This document shows positions 1-5,013 of a stretch of DNA of 5,013 bases, piece by piece (position 1 is the first letter of the stretch; every line of letters begins with the position of its first letter). The position numbers were made by a program, and so were the translations under genes. The DNA is taken from NCBI GenBank assembly GCA_945867185.1, contig CAMBHM010000121.1, positions 1 through 5,013 of the forward strand. The letters run 5' to 3'. This DNA comes from Legionella genomosp. 1 (GTDB lineage: Bacteria; Pseudomonadota; Gammaproteobacteria; Legionellales; Legionellaceae). The notes under the pieces are model-generated. The model saw only the letters and a list, made by a program, of their open reading frames with translations, searched no databases and was not told the DNA's origin.

Positions 1-309
1 CTATTAGCCCTACAAGACAAATTAGTAACCATTGATAATATTCAAAAGACCGTTTGTGAGTATTACAAGGTCAAGGTATCTGATTTGTTATCAAAAAGAC
101 GTAGTCGATCCATTGCTAGACCAAGACAGATGGCGATGGCGTTAGCAAAAGAATTGACGAATCATAGTCTTCCTGAAATCGGTGACAATTTTGGAGGGCG
201 TGATCACACGACCGTTATTCATGCGTGTCGCAAGGTCAAATCGTTGGTATCGGAAGCATCGGATTTTGCTGAAGATTACAAAAACCTAATGAGAACACTA
301 TCCTCTTGA
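1..309 (+). CDS. dnaA: Chromosomal replication initiator DnaA, C-terminal fragment
   Basis: This is the last 102 residues of DnaA; the start lies before the window and the reading frame is open from base 1. DnaA is the AAA+ initiator that binds DnaA boxes at oriC and melts the origin. What remains is the end of the ATPase lid region and domain IV, the helix-turn-helix DNA-binding domain. The hallmark [14 protein letters not shown] is at fragment residues 65-78, and a basic [11 protein letters not shown] stretch is at 33-43. Aligned from the C-terminus with the 467-residue E. coli protein, Arg34 falls on Arg399 and Asp68-His69-Thr70 on Asp433-His434-Thr435, the residues known to contact the box. 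The match is nearly gap-free and ends in the same RTLSS. The TGA stop is 12 bases before dnaN and in the same frame, so the two are probably co-transcribed. Nothing appears damaged. Confidence 0.98.
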   Translation, partial: LLALQDKLVTIDNIQKTVCEYYKVKVSDLLSKRRSRSIARPRQMAMALAKELTNHSLPEIGDNFGGRDHTTVIHACRKVKSLVSEASDFAEDYKNLMRTLSS

Positions 310-321
310 TGTGAGCCAGCC

Positions 322-1428
322 ATGTTTGAATTGACCATCAGTAAGCAGATCCTTCTACCTGCATTGCTTGCGGTAGCGAATGCGGTGGATAAAAAACAAG
401 TTCGTCCAGTATTATCCAATATCTTAGTACGTTTGACTGAATCGGATTTGATTCTCACTGCTACCGATCTTGATATTGAAATCACCAGTCGTTTGGTTTG
501 TCAAAGCAGTCAAGGAACGGGAGTTATTACAGTGCCTGCTAAAAAAATGATGGATATTATTCGTTCGTTGGATGAGGATGCCATACCTACGATTTCTTTT
601 CATGAAGGGGTTGTGTCGATTGTTGAAGGGCGCAGTCGATTTAAAGTGGCCACCCTTCCCGCGGATGATTATCCCAAGTCTGATGAAGCGTGTAATCAAG
701 CGGAGTTTTCTGTTCAACGAAGCGCTCTTCTTCATGTATTACAAACCACTTGTTTTGCCATGTCCCAACAAGATGTTCGTGCTTATTTAAATGGATTGTT
801 ATTAGAAGTCGATGCAAAAACCATGACGACGGTTGCGACCGATGGGCATCGTATGGCCATTTCACGGTTACCGTGCCCTCTTAATACGGAGCATGGGCGG
901 CTGCTAATCCCTAGAAAGGGTGTCAATGAAATCATTCGACTGTTGAATGCGGTAACGGATGAAGTAGTCCTTTTGTCGTTTTCTTTGCGCCACGTGAAAC
1001 TAACTACCCAAGAGTTTCAGTTATTATCAAAGTTGATTGAGGCGCGATTTCCTTCTTATACCAAGGCCATTCCTACTGGGCAAGACAAAGAACTGATTGT
1101 TTCCCGGGATGTTTTAAAGCGCGTATTATCCAGAATTGTTATTTTAGCTCATGAAAAATCCAAGGCGGTGTTGCTTCATATTCAAGACGGGCTATTGACT
1201 ATTGTTGCTAATAATCATGATCAAGAAGAAGCGGTTGAAACCATTTCTGCTGAAACAAAGGGTCTTGAGTTGAAAATTGGAATCAATGCCAATTATTTAC
1301 TGGATGTGTTGAATCATCTTCAAGAGGGATTGGTTTGTCTTTCATTCGGTAACGAAGACACCTCTATTTTAGTTCGCTCCGTTGATGATGACAGTTATTC
1401 TTATATATTAATGCCCATGAAAATATGA
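322..1428 (+). CDS. dnaN: DNA polymerase III beta subunit (sliding clamp)
   Basis: This 368-residue protein (E. coli 366) forms the ring-shaped dimer that tethers polymerase III to DNA and serves as the docking platform for repair polymerases, MutS and Hda. Three clamp domains of about 120-125 residues each are expected (roughly 1-125, 126-253, 254-368). Recognisable stretches are VATDGHRMA (171-179), LIPRKGVNEI (195-204), SKLIEARFPSY (236-246), VANNHDQEEA (295-304), NANYLLDVLN (322-331) and the C-terminal ILMPMKI. TDGHR and the terminal MPM belong to the hydrophobic cleft that binds clamp-interacting peptides, so partner binding should be conserved. The ATG at 322 fits the family N-terminus. 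Only a weak purine stretch (GTGAG, 311-315) precedes it, so translation may depend on ribosomes finishing dnaA 12 bases upstream. The stop overlaps the recF start in ATGA. An A7 run lies at 541-547, but the frame is intact. Confidence 0.98.
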   Translation: MFELTISKQILLPALLAVANAVDKKQVRPVLSNILVRLTESDLILTATDLDIEITSRLVCQSSQGTGVITVPAKKMMDIIRSLDEDAIPTISFHEGVVSIVEGRSRFKVATLPADDYPKSDEACNQAEFSVQRSALLHVLQTTCFAMSQQDVRAYLNGLLLEVDAKTMTTVATDGHRMAISRLPCPLNTEHGRLLIPRKGVNEIIRLLNAVTDEVVLLSFSLRHVKLTTQEFQLLSKLIEARFPSYTKAIPTGQDKELIVSRDVLKRVLSRIVILAHEKSKAVLLHIQDGLLTIVANNHDQEEAVETISAETKGLELKIGINANYLLDVLNHLQEGLVCLSFGNEDTSILVRSVDDDSYSYILMPMKI

Positions 1429-2489
1429 GGATAACCACCTTACAGATACACCATTTACGTTCTATCCATAGCGCGCAACTTTCCCTTCACCCCCGATGTA
1501 ATTTCTTTTATGGGAACAATGGCAGTGGTAAAACGTCGTTGTTAGAGTCGGTTTATTTGTTGGGGTCAGGGCATTCCTTTAGGACCCGAGAAACCACCCC
1601 ATTGATTCAATCGCTCGAGTCCACTTTGACAGTATTTGGTCGCGCTGACAACGACGACTCTATCAGTATTCAAAAATCGTTGTCGGGCGCTACCAAGGTT
1701 CAGTTAAATGGACAGCCTTGTTACAGTAGTAGTGATCTTGCCCATCACTTGCCATGCCAGGTGTGTTATCAAGATATTTTTCAAATCATTGATGCCGGCC
1801 CGTCGGTTCGACGAATGGTCCTGGATTGGGGATTGTTTCACGTGGAACATATGTATCACACGGTGTGGAAAAATTACCGCTGGGTACTACGGCAGCGTAA
1901 TGCGTTGTTGCGACAACAAGCAAGACACGCGCACATCGTTCCATGGGATAATCAGTTGGTTGAATTAGGGGGTACTTTGCACGAGATGCGATCACGTTAT
2001 TTCGAGCGTTGGCAAGCGCAGTTTCAAATGGTTCTGGCACAGTTGACAGACGTATCGTGTGGGATTTTTTATTATAAGGGATGGGATAAAAAAGAATCGG
2101 GAAGAACGTTACACGAGGTGTTGAATGAACAACTTAGCAGTGATCTACAGCGTCAGTATACTCAGAGTGGGGCGCATCAAGCGGATATCTATTTTGAGTT
2201 GTCCTCTAAAAAAGCCAAACAAGGGTTGTCACGTGGACAACAAAAAATCGTATTGATTGCATTGAAATTAGCTCAAGCTGCTTTGGTACCTAAGCCTTGT
2301 GTGTATTTATTAGATGATTTGATGGCTGAATTGGATGCGGATCATCAAGCGCGGTTGATGACGTGCTTGCAGACTATAAACGGACAATTGTTTTTTACAG
2401 CGATGGATGACAAGGGCTTGCGCGGGTGGAATGCAGAGATAGAATGCGGAGAATTTGTAATAGAACAAGGTGCTTTTCTTAAAAAATAA
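1425..2489 (+). CDS. recF: DNA replication and repair protein RecF
   Basis: This 354-residue protein (E. coli RecF 357) is an SMC/ABC-type ATPase that, with RecO and RecR, helps load RecA onto single-stranded gaps coated with SSB. The N-terminus MRITTLQIHHLRS is the usual RecF opening. Walker A is GNNGSGKTS at 30-38 (Lys36). The GAHQAD stretch at 249-254 corresponds to the family's GPHRxD-like motif, keeping His251 and Asp254. The ABC signature LSRGQQK is at 268-274. Walker B with D-loop is VYLLDDLMAELD at 293-304 (Asp297, Asp298, Glu302). All ATPase elements are present, so the protein should be active. The start ATG shares four bases with the dnaN stop (ATGA) and has no clear Shine-Dalgarno sequence of its own, which points to translational coupling to dnaN. 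There is no strong hairpin terminator directly after the stop. Unlike E. coli, the next gene is not gyrB but an unrelated membrane protein. Confidence 0.97.
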   Translation: MRITTLQIHHLRSIHSAQLSLHPRCNFFYGNNGSGKTSLLESVYLLGSGHSFRTRETTPLIQSLESTLTVFGRADNDDSISIQKSLSGATKVQLNGQPCYSSSDLAHHLPCQVCYQDIFQIIDAGPSVRRMVLDWGLFHVEHMYHTVWKNYRWVLRQRNALLRQQARHAHIVPWDNQLVELGGTLHEMRSRYFERWQAQFQMVLAQLTDVSCGIFYYKGWDKKESGRTLHEVLNEQLSSDLQRQYTQSGAHQADIYFELSSKKAKQGLSRGQQKIVLIALKLAQAALVPKPCVYLLDDLMAELDADHQARLMTCLQTINGQLFFTAMDDKGLRGWNAEIECGEFVIEQGAFLKK

Positions 2490-2513
2490 CCTTAGTGACC
2501 AATAATCACACGA

Positions 2514-2541
2514 TTGTTAATAAATCCTTAATAATTAAACT
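2514..2541 (+). promoter_or_regulatory. Weak candidate promoter for the membrane-protein gene
   Basis: A possible -35 TTGTTA (2514-2519, four of six consensus bases) is followed after 16 bases by TAAACT (2536-2541, four of six). It sits about 100 bases before the ATG of the next gene, and the spacer carries the TTAATAA direct repeat. In DNA this AT-rich such matches arise easily by chance, so read-through from recF is an equally good explanation. Confidence 0.2.
2517..2534. repeat. Direct repeat TTAATAA, 11-bp period
   Basis: Two identical TTAATAA heptamers start at 2517 and 2528, one helical turn apart, and the second runs on into a further TTAA (2535-2538). They overlap the spacer of the weak candidate promoter. 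Same-face spacing would suit a dimeric regulator or a curved AT-rich element, but the bases are low-complexity and could be coincidental. Confidence 0.45.
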
Positions 2542-2631
2542 GTATCGTTCCTTTACTAAAAGCGGAACCACTGCGAGCGCAGGTATACGTCTTTGCCTGA
2601 TTGGTTGCTTTAAAGATATCTATTGAGAATT

Positions 2632-2640
2632 GGGAGAGAG
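2632..2640 (+). promoter_or_regulatory. Ribosome binding site that fixes the start at 2643
   Basis: The purine tract GGGAGAGAG contains GGAG at 2633-2636, six bases before the ATG at 2643. The frame is also open back to a TTG at 2601, but that codon has no comparable site in front of it. The ATG is therefore the better start. Confidence 0.75.
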
Positions 2641-2642
2641 TA

Positions 2643-3359
2643 ATGAGAAGACATGAGCGTAATAAGAGGGATGGAGGGGTAGTTGTTTGTGTAACAGAGG
2701 GGGTCGGTGAGTTTTTCGGTGCACTAACTGCAGGCGCAGCAGTATTGGCTGAAGAAACGGGTGATCATCTAAAGAAAGGGACGAATCAGTTTTTGGCCAA
2801 AAAAATCCCTAATGAGAAGTATACTTTCTTTCAAAACTATGCTGATCATTGGCGTCAATTAGACTATAAAGCAGGGCAAGTCATGACATCGATGCGAAAA
2901 AAGGGTGATGAGAGTGGGATGCAACTATTAGGAAAAGCGGCTATAGAGCGGCTGTATGTGTTTGACGCGCTGAAAGACAAATATGACTATGCGGATGAAT
3001 TGTTCGATGTTCTTTTTGTACCATTTGCATCAATCGGGATCATTTTGGTTTCTGCAGCAGTCGTCACTTGGCAGGTGGGTCTTGGTATCAGCGCCTTGTT
3101 TTCAGACGATGAGAAAGATCATTGGGAAGTAGCAGTGAATACAGTCCTTTTTGCAGGGGCAGCGTTGTTACTTGCTTTTGTTACGATGTTAAAAGCAGCA
3201 CCCAGTTTGATTTTAAGGCCTTTGATGACCCTTGGAGGGTATAAAGAGCAAGTTGATTTGAGATTCTATGACTATGAAAAACATCAAGAGGCAGGATATC
3301 AAGGTGCTTTGACGACTCAACTGGGAGATTTGATCTGTCAGTATTCGCTACCCTCTTGA
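2643..3359 (+). CDS. Unknown protein with two long hydrophobic segments
   Basis: I do not recognise this 238-residue protein. It begins with a basic stretch (MRRHERNKR) and a Gly/Ala/Val-rich segment at about 13-36, possibly membrane-peripheral. A polar, probably helical region follows (about 40-120). Two strongly hydrophobic segments lie at about 122-153 and 164-195, joined by the acidic loop SDDEKDHWE (154-162). The tail is polar, starting LRPLMTLGGYKEQ (191-203). A basic N-terminus and an acidic loop suggest both ends in the cytoplasm and the loop outside, a hairpin in the inner membrane. There is no cleavable signal peptide, lipobox, catalytic motif or nucleotide-binding motif. It lies between recF and gyrB, where many gammaproteobacteria have nothing. 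Codon use resembles the neighbours, so recent foreign origin is not evident. Possible roles include an envelope protein or, in a host-associated organism, a secreted protein that inserts into host membranes. Both are guesses. That it is a real gene is well supported by the ribosome binding site, length and composition. Confidence 0.85.
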   Translation: MRRHERNKRDGGVVVCVTEGVGEFFGALTAGAAVLAEETGDHLKKGTNQFLAKKIPNEKYTFFQNYADHWRQLDYKAGQVMTSMRKKGDESGMQLLGKAAIERLYVFDALKDKYDYADELFDVLFVPFASIGIILVSAAVVTWQVGLGISALFSDDEKDHWEVAVNTVLFAGAALLLAFVTMLKAAPSLILRPLMTLGGYKEQVDLRFYDYEKHQEAGYQGALTTQLGDLICQYSLPS

Positions 3360-3400
3360 GAGGATGATACCAGCTCCACTTGTTCTAGCCAATGACGCCG

Positions 3401-3432
3401 ATCTTTATCAACAAGGATGTTTTCTCTTTTTT
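3401..3432 (+). terminator. Weak possible intrinsic terminator after the membrane-protein gene
   Basis: ATCTTT (3401-3406) can pair with AAGGAT (3413-3418) across a six-base loop, with one G-U pair and a single G-C pair. The T-rich tract TTTTCTCTTTTTT (3420-3432) follows one base later. The position and T-tract suit termination 40-70 bases after the stop at 3359. The stem is short and AT-rich, so efficiency would be low at best. Confidence 0.25.
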
Positions 3433-3436
3433 AATA

Positions 3437-3456
3437 GTTGCTCCTCGTTGTTCCTC
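3437..3456. repeat. Imperfect tandem 10-bp direct repeat
   Basis: GTTGCTCCTC (3437-3446) is followed directly by GTTGTTCCTC (3447-3456), with nine of ten bases identical. It ends 32 bases before the -10 hexamer of the gyrB promoter. It may be a chance duplication, a regulator site, or part of a longer degenerate repeat. Confidence 0.5.
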
Positions 3457-3485
3457 TAAGACTCATATAAATCCCTCTGGGCTCA

Positions 3486-3494
3486 TGTTATAAT
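3486..3494 (+). promoter_or_regulatory. gyrB promoter, extended -10 type
   Basis: TGTTATAAT is a perfect extended -10 element (TG, one base, then the TATAAT hexamer at 3489-3494). The -35 region at the right spacing (about 3465-3472, ATATAAAT) is a poor match to TTGACA, as is common when an extended -10 is present. Transcription would start near 3501, giving a leader of about 65 bases. It explains how gyrB is expressed although it is separated from recF. gyrB promoters in E. coli respond to loss of supercoiling; whether this one does cannot be read from the sequence. Confidence 0.65.
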
Positions 3495-3544
3495 CATAGC
3501 CATTTTTACTGCTGATAGTCTGCTTTTGATTATGCAGGAGATAA

Positions 3545-5013
<1,469 letters not shown>

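Larger units (their letters stand above)
2490..2642. other. AT-rich gap between recF and the membrane-protein gene
   Basis: This 153-bp stretch has no credible gene. It contains two copies of TTAATAA (2517-2523 and 2528-2534) 11 bp apart, a short GC-rich palindrome CTGCGAGCGCAG (2571-2582), a weak possible promoter and the ribosome binding site of the following gene. No GC-rich hairpin followed by a T-run is visible, so recF transcription may read through. AATAATCACA at 2501-2510 resembles a DnaA box only with two mismatches, so I do not call an origin here. Confidence 0.7.

Noticed and set aside
541..547. A7 run in dnaN as a programmed frameshift site
   Set aside because: A slip in the +1 direction gives an immediate stop. 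There is no stimulatory structure I can see, and the gene reads normally to full length.
1626..1654. TTGACA inside the start of recF
   Set aside because: The bases at normal -10 spacing (CAACGA) do not resemble a -10 element.
2043..2078. Perfect TTGACA inside recF with a downstream TATAAG
   Set aside because: The spacer would be 24 bases, too long for a sigma-70 promoter, and hexamers at proper spacing match poorly.
2501..2540. Possible oriC or DnaA-box site (AATAATCACA next to an AT-rich stretch)
   Set aside because: The best match to TTATNCACA has two mismatches and stands alone. No cluster of boxes is visible, and the gammaproteobacterial origin usually lies upstream of dnaA or elsewhere.
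2571..2582. CTGCGAGCGCAG palindrome as a recF terminator
   Set aside because: The stem is at most four or five pairs with a very tight loop, and no T-run follows it.
2601..2642. Fourteen-residue N-terminal extension of the membrane protein from a TTG start
   Set aside because: The TTG has no ribosome binding site, while the ATG at 2643 has GGAG at ideal distance.
3364..3459. A 31-codon + strand open frame starting ATG after the membrane-protein gene
   Set aside because: The purines AGAGG sit directly against the ATG with no spacing, the length is expected by chance, and the peptide shows no recognisable feature.

Overview
The window is a slice of the classic replication-origin gene cluster of a gammaproteobacterium: the end of dnaA, complete dnaN and recF, one unrecognised membrane-protein gene, and the first 482 codons of gyrB, all on the + strand. 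The DnaA tail and the GyrB N-terminal part are very close to the Escherichia coli proteins, which fixes the class. Base composition looks moderately AT-rich (low to mid 40s % GC by eye, not computed). Together with the dnaA-dnaN-recF-gyrB order this would suit Legionella/Coxiella-type lineages, but the genus cannot be fixed from this sequence.

Layout. 1-309: C-terminal 102 residues of DnaA, covering the DNA-binding domain IV. 322-1428: dnaN, the sliding clamp. 1425-2489: recF, overlapping dnaN by four bases (ATGA). 2490-2642: a 153-bp AT-rich gap with repeats and at best a weak promoter. 2643-3359: a 238-residue protein with two long hydrophobic segments, function unknown. 3360-3565: a 206-bp gap holding a tandem repeat, a weak possible terminator, a good extended -10 promoter and the gyrB ribosome binding site. 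3566-5013: gyrB, cut by the window end in its TOPRIM domain. It reads in one frame without stops or frameshifts.

How the genes work together. DnaA starts replication at oriC, DnaN keeps polymerase III on the template, RecF helps load RecA at gaps, and GyrB supplies the ATPase half of gyrase. The 12-bp dnaA-dnaN gap and the dnaN/recF overlap suggest one transcription unit. gyrB appears to have its own promoter because about 1.08 kb of extra DNA separates it from recF.

The part worth attention is that extra DNA (2490-3565). The replication genes look intact and ordinary. The inserted membrane-protein gene has no function I recognise, and the gap behind it carries repeats plus a minus-strand tract that reads like broken coding sequence. 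I do not see a convincing new multi-gene system here.
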